Part shown: positions 26,675-34,434 of the stretch, in pieces
How the letters are laid out: every line of letters starts with the position of its first letter
How positions within the stretch are numbered: the stretch's first letter is position 1
DNA from: Pseudoxanthomonas sp.
GTDB lineage: Bacteria; Pseudomonadota; Gammaproteobacteria; Xanthomonadales; Xanthomonadaceae
Assembly: GCF_024710765.1 (NCBI RefSeq)
Contig: NZ_JANJUE010000128.1
Span: 1 to 34,434 of the forward strand
DNA: 34,434 bases
Direction of reading: 5' to 3'
Notes under the pieces: generated by a model
What the model was told of the DNA's origin: nothing
The model's input: the letters and a program-made list of their open reading frames with translations, nothing else
Database searches by the model: none
Program-made: the position numbers and the translations under genes

Positions 26675-28168
26675 ATGAAGCGTGCGCCGTGGCTGTCGCT
26701 CCTCGTGCTGTTGTCGTCATTCGGTTCCGCGATTCCCGCGCAGGCGCGGCAGGCCGGCGACATCGTGGTCACCGCCGGGACCGTCCAGACGGCGGACGGC
26801 ACCGCGGTTCCCTATGAAATCGGCACGCTGTACGTGCCCGAGCATCGCGGGGTTCCCGGCAGCCGGCTGATCGGCGTCGGCTTCGCCCGCATCCGCGCCC
26901 GCGTCCCCGGTGATGCGCCGCCGGTGTTCTGGCTGCCCGGCGGCCCCGGCCTGTCGGTGCTGGATGCCTTCGACGGCAGCAGTGAAGCTGCGCGCAGCCG
27001 GTTGGCATCCTGGTTGAGCTACCGCGATACCGCCGACCTGGTGGTGATCGAGCAACGCGGTTACAGCGACCGCGGCGAAAAGCTGACCGCGATGTCCCCG
27101 GCATGGCCGCGCGGGCGCGCATTCACCGCGCAGGACGATATCGATGACGCGCGCCTGCGGGCGAAGGCGGCGGTGGCCGCGCACCCGGACAAGGACCTGG
27201 CCGGCTACACCATCGTGGCCTGCGCCGACGACGTCGACGACCTGCGCCGCGCGCTGGGCTATGCGCGCATCAGCCTGTTCGGCGGCAGTTTCGGCTCGCA
27301 ATGGAGCTTCGCGGTGATGCGCTCGCACCCGGAGATCGTCGCGCGCGCCGTGCTGGCCTCGATCGAGCCGCTGGATTTCGGCTATGACATGCCTTCGCCG
27401 CTGCTGGCGACGATGCAGCGCATCGCCTTCGAGGCCGATCGCGATACCGGCTTGGCGCCTTACCTGCCCACGGGCGGATTGATGGCCGCCATCGATGCCC
27501 TGCGCGAACGCCTCGCGCGACAGCCGATCGCGGTCGACCTCGGGGACGGCGACGCGCCGGTGGTGATCGGCCTGGCTGACCTGCAGGCCTCGCTGCTGGC
27601 GGAAGCCGGCACGCCGGAAACCTGGCCGGCCTTCGTGCTGTCGCTGTACCACGGCCATTACACGGCGTGGGCCAGGGAAGTGGCCGAGGGACGGCAGGCG
27701 CACGCGTACGCGCTGATCGGACCGCTGATCGACACCAGCCTGGGCATCACGCCGCAGCGCGAATACCTGCTGCGCCAGGACCCGGCGCGCGCCTATGTCG
27801 GCGAAGGTGGTTTTGCGCCTTACCTGGCGGCCGCGCCGCACTGGCCGACGTCCGATCTAGGGGACGACTATCGCCGGCTGCGGCCAATCGACGTCCCGGT
27901 ACTGATGGTGCATGGCGATTGGGACACCTCCACCCCGATCGACAACATGCAGGCGCAATTGCCCTACCTGCGCAATGGCCGCGCGATCGTGATCCACCGC
28001 GGCGGCCACGATGGCGTGTTCTACCAGCTGCGCAACGAGCCGAAGGCCAAGGCGGCCGTGCACCACTTCCTGCGCACCGGCGAGTTCGGCGACCTGCCCG
28101 CGGAGGTGACGCTGCCGCCGCCCGCTTTCGCACCTCCGGATTTTCCGGCGCCCCTCGCGCGGCGTTGA
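26675..28168 (+). CDS. Exported alpha/beta hydrolase, S33 peptidase-like
   Basis: This is a 497-residue hydrolase with a Sec signal peptide (MKRAPWLSLLVLLSSFGSAIPAQA). The oxyanion region reads FWLPGGPGLSVLDAF, the nucleophile Ser is near residue 205 in LFGGSFGSQWSF, the acid Asp is in MVHGDWDTSTPIDN, and the His is in IHRGGHDGVFYQ. 'DLVVIEQRGYSDRGE' is the segment seen in prolyl-aminopeptidase-like (S33/tripeptidyl) enzymes. It could cleave small peptides or esters in the periplasm. It is divergent from marR, with the palindrome 42 bases before its start, so induction by a MarR ligand is plausible. It is convergent with the thioesterase gene, 7 bases apart. Confidence 0.92.
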   Translation: MKRAPWLSLLVLLSSFGSAIPAQARQAGDIVVTAGTVQTADGTAVPYEIGTLYVPEHRGVPGSRLIGVGFARIRARVPGDAPPVFWLPGGPGLSVLDAFDGSSEAARSRLASWLSYRDTADLVVIEQRGYSDRGEKLTAMSPAWPRGRAFTAQDDIDDARLRAKAAVAAHPDKDLAGYTIVACADDVDDLRRALGYARISLFGGSFGSQWSFAVMRSHPEIVARAVLASIEPLDFGYDMPSPLLATMQRIAFEADRDTGLAPYLPTGGLMAAIDALRERLARQPIAVDLGDGDAPVVIGLADLQASLLAEAGTPETWPAFVLSLYHGHYTAWAREVAEGRQAHAYALIGPLIDTSLGITPQREYLLRQDPARAYVGEGGFAPYLAAAPHWPTSDLGDDYRRLRPIDVPVLMVHGDWDTSTPIDNMQAQLPYLRNGRAIVIHRGGHDGVFYQLRNEPKAKAAVHHFLRTGEFGDLPAEVTLPPPAFAPPDFPAPLARR

Positions 28169-28175
28169 CGCTGCC

Positions 28176-28592
28176 TCAGCCCTGCACGATCGGCGGCGGC
28201 AGCGGCGGCGCCTGGGTCGGCCGGCCCAGCGGATCCAGCGCGATCATCACGAAGTGCCCGCGCGTGCACAGCTTGCGCTCGCCGCTCAGCAGATCCTCGG
28301 TGATGACCTCGACGTCGACATTCATCGAACTGCGGCCGACCTTGACGATGCGCGCGATGACCTCGACCAGGTCGCCCTTGTGGATCGGCTGGTTGAAATC
28401 CACCTGTTCGGAGCGGGCGGTGACCACCGTGGTGCGCGCATAGCGCGAGGCCGCGATGAAGGCGGACATGTCCATCCAGGCCAGCGCCTGCCCGCCGAAC
28501 AGCGTGCCCAGGTGGTTGGTGTGGTCGGGAAAGACCATATGCAGCAGGCGCGCCTCGGTCGGGCGCGGATCGTGCGAGGGATGTTCGGACAT
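28176..28592 (-). CDS. Acyl-CoA thioesterase, hotdog fold (YciA-like)
   Basis: This is a 138-residue hotdog thioesterase. MVFPDHTNHLGTLFGGQALAWMDMSAFIAA (residues 19-48) holds the Asn and Asp positions typical of the YciA/acyl-CoA thioester hydrolase group. VDFNQPIHKGDLVEVIARIVKVGRSSMNVDVEV is the central beta sheet, with the usual 'F..PI..GD' block. Members hydrolyse acyl-CoA to free CoA in the cytoplasm, with broad chain-length preference. It stands alone between the hydrolase gene and a long inverted repeat. The Pro-rich C-terminal tail (RPTQAPPLPPP) is not part of the fold. Confidence 0.93.
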   Translation of the reverse strand: MSEHPSHDPRPTEARLLHMVFPDHTNHLGTLFGGQALAWMDMSAFIAASRYARTTVVTARSEQVDFNQPIHKGDLVEVIARIVKVGRSSMNVDVEVITEDLLSGERKLCTRGHFVMIALDPLGRPTQAPPLPPPIVQG

Positions 28593-28639
28593 GCGGTTGC
28601 TCCGTGTGGCCAGCGCCTCCCGCTAGCATCCTAGCGCAT

Positions 28640-28707
28640 GTAGGAGCGACGTAAGTCGCGACCCGCATGGCGGTCGGCTAGGCGGTCGCGACTTACGTCG
28701 CTCCTAC
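28640..28707. repeat. Long inverted repeat with 22-base arms (REP-like), copy 2
   Basis: The arms at 28640-28661 and 28686-28707 are perfect reverse complements around a 24-base loop. They are the same arms as in the element at 6272-6341, but with GTAAGTC/GACTTAC in place of GTGAGTC/GACTCAC. A base pair is thus exchanged on both sides. The element lies 15 bases after the nrdB stop and before the thioesterase gene. Confidence 0.92.
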
Positions 28708-28722
28708 AATAAGTGACGGTGA

Positions 28723-29742
28723 TCAGAACGCGTGGTCGAAACCGACTTCGCCCTGCACGCCGACCTGGTAGGCCGAGACGCGGCGCTCGAAGAAGTTGGT
28801 CAGCTCCTGCACGTCCTGCAGTTCCATGAAGGGCAGCGGGTTGCGCACGTTGTATTTCTTCTCCATGCCCAGCTTGACGAAGTGCTGGTCGGCGCAGTGC
28901 TGCAGGTATTGGCGCATGTCGCGGGTGGAAATGCCGGCCACGCCGCCGGACAACACGTCCTCGGCGAACTGCACTTCGCATTCGATGGCCTCGGCCAGCA
29001 TGTCGTACACCTGCTGGCGCATGCCGTCGTCGAACAGATCCGGCTCCTCTTCGCGCACCGTGCGCACCGACTCGAACGCGAACTCCATGTGGCAGCTCTC
29101 GTCGCGGAATACCCAGTTGGTGCCCGAGGCCAGGCCCGGCAGCAACCCGCGCGAGCGGAAGTAGTACACGTAGGCGAACGCGGCGAAGAAGAACAGCCCC
29201 TCGATGCAGGCGGCGAAGCAGATCTGGTTGAGCAGGAACTGCCGGCGCTGGTCGCGGGTCTCGATGCGGCGGAGATCCTGCAGGGAATCGATCCACTTGA
29301 AGCAGAACTCGGCCTTCTTGCGAATCGAGGGAATGTTCTCCACCGCCGCGAACGCCTTGACGCGCTCGGCTGGGTCCGGCAGGTAGTTGTCCAACAGGGT
29401 CAGGTAGAACTGCACGTGCAGCGCTTCCTCGTACAGCTGCCGCGACAGGTACATGCGCGCTTCCGGCGCATTGAGGTGCTGGTAGAGGTTGAGCGCCAGG
29501 TTGTTGGACACGATCGAATCGCCGGTGGCGAAGAACGCGACCAGCCGATGGATCAGGTGGCGGTCGGCCGGGGTCATCTTGTCGTGCAGATCGCTGATGT
29601 CGATCTGGAAATTGATCTCCTCCACCGTCCAGGTGTTCTTGATCGCGTCGCGATACATCTCGTAGAACTGCGGATAGCGCATCGGGCGCAGGGTCAGTTC
29701 GAATCCGGGATCGAGCAGCATCTGGCGGGCGTGGGCGGGCAT
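28723..29742 (-). CDS. nrdB: Ribonucleotide reductase class I beta subunit
   Basis: This is the radical-bearing small subunit that supplies the tyrosyl radical to NrdA. It has 339 residues. The di-iron ligands can be followed: Asp75 (FFATGDSIVSN), Glu106 and His109 (YEEALHVQFY), Glu181 (CIEGLFFF), and Glu215 with His218 (RDESCHMEF). The radical Tyr is Tyr113, four residues after the first His ligand, as in E. coli NrdB. Tyr325 near the C-terminus (VSAYQVG) fits the residue that passes the radical to NrdA, and the tail GFDHAF would dock on NrdA. It lies downstream of nrdA on the same strand, but separated from it by 448 bases of repeats. It may therefore have its own promoter. Confidence 0.96.
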   Translation of the reverse strand: MPAHARQMLLDPGFELTLRPMRYPQFYEMYRDAIKNTWTVEEINFQIDISDLHDKMTPADRHLIHRLVAFFATGDSIVSNNLALNLYQHLNAPEARMYLSRQLYEEALHVQFYLTLLDNYLPDPAERVKAFAAVENIPSIRKKAEFCFKWIDSLQDLRRIETRDQRRQFLLNQICFAACIEGLFFFAAFAYVYYFRSRGLLPGLASGTNWVFRDESCHMEFAFESVRTVREEEPDLFDDGMRQQVYDMLAEAIECEVQFAEDVLSGGVAGISTRDMRQYLQHCADQHFVKLGMEKKYNVRNPLPFMELQDVQELTNFFERRVSAYQVGVQGEVGFDHAF

Positions 29743-29760
29743 GTCGTGTTTCCTGCTTTT

Positions 29761-29956
29761 GTCCCTTCCCCCGCTCGCGGGGGAAGGCTGGATGGGGCGA
29801 ATGGAGCGGAGTGCACCCGTTCGCGACTTTCTGTCCCTTCCCCCGCTCGCGAGGGAAAGGCTGGGATGAGGGCGAACGGAGCGGAGTGCACCGTTCGCGA
29901 CTTACTGCCCCTTCCCCCGCCTGCGGGGAAGGTTGGGATGGGGCGAACGGAGCAGG
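29761..29956. repeat. Three tandem copies of a 72-74-base GC-rich hairpin repeat
   Basis: Copies start at 29761, 29833 and 29907 (the last is shortened to 50 bases). Each begins with a hairpin (CCTTCCCCCGC and its complement around a short loop), then GGCTGGGATGGGGCGAA and GGAGCGGAGTGCACCGTTC. Stems in copies 1 and 2 differ slightly. The same hairpin is at 16595. Confidence 0.88.
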
Positions 29957-30047
29957 ATTGCGATCGTCTGCGATGAAGCCAGGTGAGCGAAATGGCGCTT
30001 CCGTGGATACCGCGAACGATTCGCCGTCATGGCTCCGGTCTCGCTCC

Positions 30048-30084
30048 CACCCAGCCCTCCCCCGCAAGCGGGGAGGGGCGGTTC
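30048..30084. repeat. Inverted single copy of the GC-rich hairpin repeat
   Basis: CCCTCCCCCGC AAG CGGGGAGGG forms a hairpin. Read on the minus strand it is followed by GCTGGGTGGGA, so it is a copy of the element at 29761 in the opposite direction. It lies about 100 bases after the nrdA stop. Confidence 0.65.
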
Positions 30085-30190
30085 AATGGATTGGCGCGTC
30101 CCTGCGCCCGGAACGTCCTGTTCCCGTCTTCCTGTGCGCATCCTGCGTGGGGATTGCGGAGGCATGACCTCCCGGCCGCGCATGAAACCG

Positions 30191-32620
30191 CTACTGGCAG
30201 GCCTCGCAGGCTTCCGGGTTCTCCAGCGAGCACGACACCGCTTCCACCGCCGTATACGCCGGCTTGGGGGTCTCGTTGCCGGCGCGGCTGACCGTGGTCT
30301 TGGCGATGCGGGTGGCCGGACGCGAGCGCAGGTAGTAGGTGGTCTTGATGCCCTGCTTCCACGCATACATGTACATGGACGAGAGCGCGCCGATGTTCGG
30401 GCTCTCCATGAACAGGTTGAGCGAAGCCGACTGGTCGATATAGGCGCCGCGATCGGCGGCCATGTCGATCAGCGAGCGCATCGGCAGTTCCCACGCGGTG
30501 CGGTAGACCTGGCGCAGCGGTTCCGGAATTTCCGCGACACCCTGGATCGATCCTTCGGCCAGCTTGATCGCATCGCGCATCTCCGGCGTCCACAGGCCGA
30601 GCTGCTTCAGCTCGGCGACCAGGTAGCGGTTGACCTGCAGGAAGTCGCCGGACAGGGTCTCGCGCTTGAACAGGTTGGAGATCTGCGGCTCCACGCACTC
30701 GTAGCAGCCGGCGATCGAGGCGATGGTCGCGGTCGGCGCGATCGCGATCAGCAGCGAGTTGCGCAGGCCGTGCTCGCGGATGCGCCCGCGCAGCGCGTCC
30801 CAGCGCGCCATGTCCTGCGGCGCCACGTTCCAGGCGTCGAACTGCAACTCGCCGCCGGCCGCGCGGGTATCGGCGAAGGATGGATGGCGGCCGCGTTCCT
30901 CGGCCAGTTCGCACGAAGTCTCCAACGCATGGAAATAGATGGTCTCGGCGATCTTCTGCGACAGCGCGCGGGCCTCGGCGCTGTCGAACGCCAGCCGCTT
31001 GCGGAAGAACACGTCCTGCAGGCCCATGCAGCCCAGGCCGACCGGACGCCAGCGCAGGTTGCCCCGGCGCGCGGATTCGATCGGATAGAAGTTCAGGTCG
31101 ATCACGCGGTCCAGCTGGCGCACCGCCAGCCGCACGGTTTCGGCCAGGCGCTCGAAGTCGAAATCGCCGTATTCGTCGAAATGGCGGGCCAGGTTGATCG
31201 AGCCCAGGTTGCAGACCGCGGTTTCCTCGGCCGAGGTGATCTCCAGGATCTCGGTGCACAGGTTGGACAGGTGGATGACGTTGTTCGCGCGCAGGGTCTG
31301 GTTGCTGGCGCGGTTGCACTTGTCCTTGAAGGTCATCCAGCCGTTGCCGGTCTCGGCCAGCGTGCGCATCATCCGCGCGTACAGCTTGCGCGCCGGCACC
31401 GCCTTGGCCGCCTTGCCCTGGGTCTCGGCCTGCAGGTAGGCCTGCTCGAACGCCTCGCCGTAGAGGTCGGTCAGTTCCGGCACCACCCGCGGATCGAACA
31501 GCGACCATTCCTGATCCGCCTCCACCCGCTTCATGAACAGATCCGGCACCCAGTTGGCCAGGTTGAGGTTGTGGGTGCGGCGCGACTCATCGCCGGTGTT
31601 GTCGCGCAGCTCCAGGAAATCCTCGATGTCGGCATGCCAGGTTTCCAGGTAGACGCAGGCCGCGCCCTTGCGCTTGCCGCCCTGGTTGACCGCCGCGACC
31701 GAGGAATCCAGCGTCTTCAGCCACGGCACGATGCCGTTGGAATGGCCGTTGGTCGACTTGATCAGCGAGCCGCGCGAACGCACCCGCGTATAGCTCACGC
31801 CGATGCCGCCGCTGAACTTGGACAGCTGGGCGATGTCGCCGTACTTCTGGTAGATCGATTCCAGCGAATCCTGCGGCGAGTCCAGCAGGAAGCACGAGGA
31901 CAGCTGTTCGTGGGTGGTGCCGGCGTTGAACAGGGTTGGCGAACTGGGCAGGTAGTCCAGGTTGCCCATGCGGCGGTACAGCCCCAGCGCCTCGGCGACA
32001 TCCTCGCTGAGCGCGCAGGCGATGCGCAGGAAGAACTGTTGCGGGGTCTCGATGACCTTGCGGGTATGCGGGTGGCGCAGCAGGTAGCGGTCGTACAGGG
32101 TGCGCAGGCCGAAGTAGTCGAAGTGCAGATCCAGCGAGGCGTCCAGCGCGTCGTTGAGCTTGCGCGCGTTGGTCTGCACGAAGTTCAGCAGGCGATCGTT
32201 GATCAGGCCGACCTCGTGGCCGCGCGCGACCGACTGCGAGAACGCGTGGATTTCCTGCCCGGTCACTTCCTTGGCGATGTAGCTGGCCAGCAGGCGCGCG
32301 GCCAGCCGGCTGTATTCGGGCTCCTCGGCGGTCAGCAGCGCGGCGGTGCGGATGGACAGTTCGTCCAGTTCGCGCGTGCTGGCGCCGTCGTACAGGCCGG
32401 AGATGGTGCGGGTGGCCACCCGCATCGGGTCGATGGCGTGCAGGCCCTCGCAGCTGCGCTGCACGGCGCGGACGATCTTGTTCAGATCCACCGGCTCGCG
32501 GCTGCCGTTGCGCTTGGTCACGCTCATCGCGGTGGCGGTGGGCGGCGGGGTCAACAGGAATGCGTCCTTCTGGGACGGGGGGACGTCGGTTTCGGCGACG
32601 GCGGTATCGGTCGGGGCCAC
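30191..32620 (-). CDS. nrdA: Ribonucleotide reductase class I alpha subunit
   Basis: This is the catalytic large subunit that reduces ribonucleoside diphosphates. It has 809 residues from a GTG at 32620, which follows GGAGGAA by about 6 bases. An N-terminal tail precedes an ATP-cone (VTKRNGSREPVDLNKIVRAVQRSCEGL, residues 34-60 onward) for allosteric control. Catalytic residues are visible: the redox Cys in LSSCFLLDS, the radical Cys in LSNLCTEI with nearby Glu, and the partner Cys in AVCNLGSINL. Paired tyrosines stand in KTTYYLRSR, and the C-terminal swinging CxxC is CEACQ. Further blocks are GGIGVSYTRVRSRGS and GCMGLQDVFF. nrdB follows after a long repeat spacer. A cobalamin riboswitch precedes the gene, so expression should fall when B12 is plentiful. 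Confidence 0.97.
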   Translation of the reverse strand: MAPTDTAVAETDVPPSQKDAFLLTPPPTATAMSVTKRNGSREPVDLNKIVRAVQRSCEGLHAIDPMRVATRTISGLYDGASTRELDELSIRTAALLTAEEPEYSRLAARLLASYIAKEVTGQEIHAFSQSVARGHEVGLINDRLLNFVQTNARKLNDALDASLDLHFDYFGLRTLYDRYLLRHPHTRKVIETPQQFFLRIACALSEDVAEALGLYRRMGNLDYLPSSPTLFNAGTTHEQLSSCFLLDSPQDSLESIYQKYGDIAQLSKFSGGIGVSYTRVRSRGSLIKSTNGHSNGIVPWLKTLDSSVAAVNQGGKRKGAACVYLETWHADIEDFLELRDNTGDESRRTHNLNLANWVPDLFMKRVEADQEWSLFDPRVVPELTDLYGEAFEQAYLQAETQGKAAKAVPARKLYARMMRTLAETGNGWMTFKDKCNRASNQTLRANNVIHLSNLCTEILEITSAEETAVCNLGSINLARHFDEYGDFDFERLAETVRLAVRQLDRVIDLNFYPIESARRGNLRWRPVGLGCMGLQDVFFRKRLAFDSAEARALSQKIAETIYFHALETSCELAEERGRHPSFADTRAAGGELQFDAWNVAPQDMARWDALRGRIREHGLRNSLLIAIAPTATIASIAGCYECVEPQISNLFKRETLSGDFLQVNRYLVAELKQLGLWTPEMRDAIKLAEGSIQGVAEIPEPLRQVYRTAWELPMRSLIDMAADRGAYIDQSASLNLFMESPNIGALSSMYMYAWKQGIKTTYYLRSRPATRIAKTTVSRAGNETPKPAYTAVEAVSCSLENPEACEACQ

Positions 32621-32811
32621 GGGGCTTCCTCCATGCGTGATGCACGCGGCGGCCTGTCCCTCGCAGGCAGCGGAAGGCCGGATGGAGCAACAGGGTGGGG
32701 AAGCGGCGTCGCAGGGGCCGCGACCGGAACGACGGACGGCGGGCCTGCTTCACCAGCCATCTCCCCCCGGAGATTCCGCGGCCGGCACCGCGCGGTGTGC
32801 GGCGCGCGGCT
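32621..32811 (-). other. nrdA leader between riboswitch and start codon
   Basis: These 191 bases presumably hold the expression platform. GC-rich self-complementary sequence (CCGCGCG ... CGCGCGG) lies just after the aptamer near 32780-32810. A GGAGGAA ribosome site is next to the GTG start. No terminator-like T-tract is visible. A 69-codon frame begins at 32760 directly after GGGGGGAG and overlaps nrdA out of frame. Its spacing to the ribosome site is too short to be convincing. Confidence 0.55.
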
Positions 32812-32989
32812 GTCGGCAGGTCTTCGGACTCGTGGACGCGGAAGCCTCGCTTCCTCCTAGCCCGTCGCTTCCCAAGGCAGGGCGCCTCAGTGCCAATGAC
32901 GGGTTCGTTTCCACCTACCGCTGCGGGGCAGCGCCGGCATTCGACCGGCTTCCCTTTTCATCCCCCGGCGTGCGACCGGGAGAACCGAC
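32812..32989 (-). ncRNA. Cobalamin (B12) riboswitch in the nrdAB leader
   Basis: Read on the minus strand, the conserved parts come in order. The P1 5' side is GTCGG (32989-32985). Next come GAAAAGGGAAGCCGGT, then CCGGCGCTGCCCCGC, a CACTG in the GCCACTG position, GGGAAG, and the B12 box GAGTCCGAAGACCTGCC (32831-32815). The P1 3' side is CCGAC (32816-32812). The core GGGAA, GCTGCCCCGC and B12 box match the consensus as I remember it. The element ends about 190 bases before the nrdA start. The expression platform is not clear: a GC-rich hairpin follows but no T-tract, which favours control of translation. Confidence 0.93.
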
Positions 32990-33092
32990 GGCCACAAGAT
33001 AGTGGGGGGGAATGTGAGCGTCAACACCAAATGTGGTGCCGCGCCAGCTGTGGAACGCCGCCTCTCGCAGTGGCAGGCGTTTCACGGATCAG

Positions 33093-33752
33093 CTACTTCA
33101 CGAAGCGGATGGCGGCCAATGCCTCGCGCAGCCACGCCTGCGCGGTGGCGGTGTCGAACGGCGGCGTGCGCGGCGGATCGTAGACTTCCGGACGGGTGCC
33201 GACGATCAGCAGATCGATCGCGTAGCAGCGGTCCTGGCGCACCGCGCGATAGGCGTCGACGGTCAGGTAGTGGCTCATGGCGGCATCGCTGGCGCGGAAA
33301 TGACGGAACGGCTGGCCGTCGACGCGGATCTCGTCGCGCGGGGAAGGCAGCGCCGAGTCGGAGACCTCCAGGCAGGCGGCCACCGCATCGGGATCGTCGC
33401 TGACACCCAGCCGCACTTCCGCCGCGGTGATCTCGTTGGAGCCGTCCAGGACCAGCGCGGCCACGGCCTTGCCGCGACTGTCCGGTTCGGCGAAGGTTTT
33501 CCAGTCGTCGGTCGCCAGGTAGTCGCGGCGGAAATCACGCCGCAGGGTGAAACCGGGCAACGGCAGGATCGCCACGCCCAGGGCCTCGTCGACGAACTGG
33601 GCCTGCAGGGCGATGCGTGACGCCTGGGCATCGGAAACCGGTGGCGGCGCGACCGGCGGAGCGGGCGTGGCGTGCGCGGTCTCAACGGGGTGTTCCGGCT
33701 GGCAGGCCGTCAGCAGGCCCAGCAGGCCGAGCGTGCCCAGACGTTTTTTCAT
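33093..33752 (-). CDS. Hypothetical lipoprotein
   Basis: This is a 219-residue lipoprotein of unknown function. A short signal MKKRLGTLGLLGLLTAC (lipobox LTAC) is followed by a Pro/Ala-rich linker (about residues 22-42), then a folded part of about 170 residues. Visible pieces are LGVAILPLPGFTLRRDFRRDYLATDDWKTF, AVAALVLDGSNEITAAEVRLGVSDD, FRHFRASDAAMSHYLTVDAYRAVRQDRCYAIDLLIVGTRP and a final helix AQAWLREALAAIRFV. Two cysteines (AACLEV, DRCYAI) could form a disulphide. I recognise no domain. It is separated from tatC by 136 bases, and the nrdA riboswitch lies on the other side. Confidence 0.82.
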   Translation of the reverse strand: MKKRLGTLGLLGLLTACQPEHPVETAHATPAPPVAPPPVSDAQASRIALQAQFVDEALGVAILPLPGFTLRRDFRRDYLATDDWKTFAEPDSRGKAVAALVLDGSNEITAAEVRLGVSDDPDAVAACLEVSDSALPSPRDEIRVDGQPFRHFRASDAAMSHYLTVDAYRAVRQDRCYAIDLLIVGTRPEVYDPPRTPPFDTATAQAWLREALAAIRFVK

Positions 33753-33888
33753 CGATTTTCCTTCTCGTTCGCAACAGCGCGGTCGAGTCTGGCAAAGCCA
33801 GGATGAACCTTCGCAGCGGCCTACCGTGAATGGATCCGGCGCCCGTCTTCAGCGATGTGGAGAGGAATTCAGGCGCAAGCGTGCGCGC

Positions 33889-34434
33889 TCAGGCGTCGCG
33901 CGGCGTGCGCGAATCGTCGCGGTCGGGTTTGGGCGCGACCCACTGCGCGGCGATGATGCCGGCCTCGTACAGCAGGCACATCGGAATCGCCAGCATCAGC
34001 TGCGAAACCACGTCCGGCGGGGTGATGACGGCGGCCAGGATGAAGATGCCGACCACCGCGTAACCGCGCCCCTGGCGCAGCTGCGTCGGCGTAACCCAGC
34101 CCAGCAGGGCCAGGATCACCAGCGCCACCGGCAACTCGAAGCTCACGCCGAAGGCCAGGAAGATCACCAGCACGAAGTCCAGGTATTTGCCGGGATCCGG
34201 CGCGATGGTGACGATGTCCGGGGTGAACATCATCAACGCGTGGAAGACGCCGGGCAGCACCAGGAAATAGGCGAACGCACAGCCGGCGTAGAACAACGCG
34301 ATGGACGAGACCAGCAGCGGAAACGCCAGCCGCTTCTCGTGGCGGTACAGGCCGGGCGCGACGAAACCCCAGGCCTGGTACAGCAGCCACGGCGCGGTCA
34401 GGAACATGGCGGCGAAGAAGGCCAGCTTGATCGG
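33889..34434 (-). CDS. tatC: Sec-independent translocase subunit TatC (5' end outside window)
   Basis: This is the C-terminal two-thirds of TatC, the membrane receptor for twin-arginine signal peptides. The visible frame enters at PIKLAFFAAMFLTAPWLLYQAWGFVAPGLYRHEKR, a hallmark TatC block. It continues through FALMM-type MMFTPDIVTIAPDPGKYLDFVLVIFLAFGVSFELPVAL, with the conserved Phe/Glu of the fourth helix, and ends after ITPPDVVSQLMLAIPMCLLYEAGII. A hydrophilic tail (APKPDRDDSRTPRDA) is normal for the family. The helix order fits the last four of six membrane helices. tatA and tatB are expected upstream, outside the window. The window's tatD gene is far away and unrelated in function. Confidence 0.97.
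   Translation of the reverse strand, partial: PIKLAFFAAMFLTAPWLLYQAWGFVAPGLYRHEKRLAFPLLVSSIALFYAGCAFAYFLVLPGVFHALMMFTPDIVTIAPDPGKYLDFVLVIFLAFGVSFELPVALVILALLGWVTPTQLRQGRGYAVVGIFILAAVITPPDVVSQLMLAIPMCLLYEAGIIAAQWVAPKPDRDDSRTPRDA

Larger units (their letters stand above)
29743..30190. other. nrdA-nrdB spacer, repeat-rich, no gene
   Basis: These 448 bases between the two reductase genes hold three tandem hairpin repeats (29761-29956) and one inverted copy near 30050. No open frame has a ribosome site or protein-like sequence. Most nrdAB operons have a short spacer, so the length is unusual. Confidence 0.7.

Noticed and set aside
29761-29956. Possible CRISPR array
   Set aside because: The units are contiguous 72-74-base repeats with no unique spacers between short repeats, and no cas genes are present.
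32551-32760. 69-codon frame between riboswitch and nrdA, possible leader peptide
   Set aside because: The G-rich ribosome-site-like stretch is almost touching the ATG, the product is Pro-rich with no pattern, and it overlaps nrdA out of frame. It could matter only if conserved.
30029-32860. 943-codon open frame on the + strand opposite nrdA
   Set aside because: It is antisense to a well-conserved nrdA. The translation is rich in Arg, Gln, His and Val with no domain, typical of GC-rich shadow frames.

Overview
The window is a 34.4 kb piece of a very GC-rich proteobacterial chromosome. Gene content and protein-level resemblances fit a gammaproteobacterium of the Xanthomonadaceae/Lysobacteraceae: long-form QueF, TatD, HrpB, AceK with an E. 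coli-type Icd, YadGH, and numerous hairpin-type intergenic repeats. The family placement is an inference from recall, not a database result. No rRNA, tRNA, phage, transposase or CRISPR array was seen. The window looks like ordinary chromosomal backbone. Both ends cut genes: an ABC ATPase on the left and tatC on the right.

Layout, left to right. (1) 1-2189: the end of a yadG-yadH ABC exporter operon, then a ketopantoate-reductase-family gene. (2) 2343-6255: a lipoprotein, tatD, and divergently hrpB. (3) 6271-8282: a long inverted repeat, a small membrane protein, rluE, and an exported methyltransferase. (4) 8461-9589: a three-gene cassette of two tandem, catalytically degenerate type II dehydroquinase-like proteins plus a 73-residue partner. 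It converges on a large patZ-type acyltransferase gene (9586-12306). (5) 12440-16436: a secreted Cys-rich protein, and aceK translationally coupled to a LysR gene, with a small protein divergent from the LysR gene. (6) 16753-20183: icd (the substrate of AceK) with a clear terminator, an Ig-like lipoprotein with its own terminator, a small LysM protein, and queF. (7) 20236-25164: a chagasin-like inhibitor, an exported M20 peptidase, a YfcA-type transporter, and a divergent aldo/keto reductase-LysR pair. (8) 25174-28592: purU, a divergent marR / exported alpha/beta-hydrolase pair around a perfect operator-like palindrome, and a hotdog thioesterase. (9) 28640-32989: class I ribonucleotide reductase nrdA-nrdB, with a cobalamin riboswitch in the leader and repeat hairpins between the two genes. 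(10) 33093-34434: a lipoprotein and the end of tatC.

The functional links best supported by the sequence are these. AceK and its phosphorylation target Icd (Ser112 motif present) lie about 1.6 kb apart, and the aceK start overlaps the stop of a LysR regulator. A B12-sensing leader sits in front of the B12-independent ribonucleotide reductase, which implies that the genome also has a B12-dependent class II enzyme outside the window. The MarR-type palindrome lies between marR and a secreted hydrolase. The least explained locus is the pair of AroQ-like pseudoenzymes with their small partner at 8461-9589.
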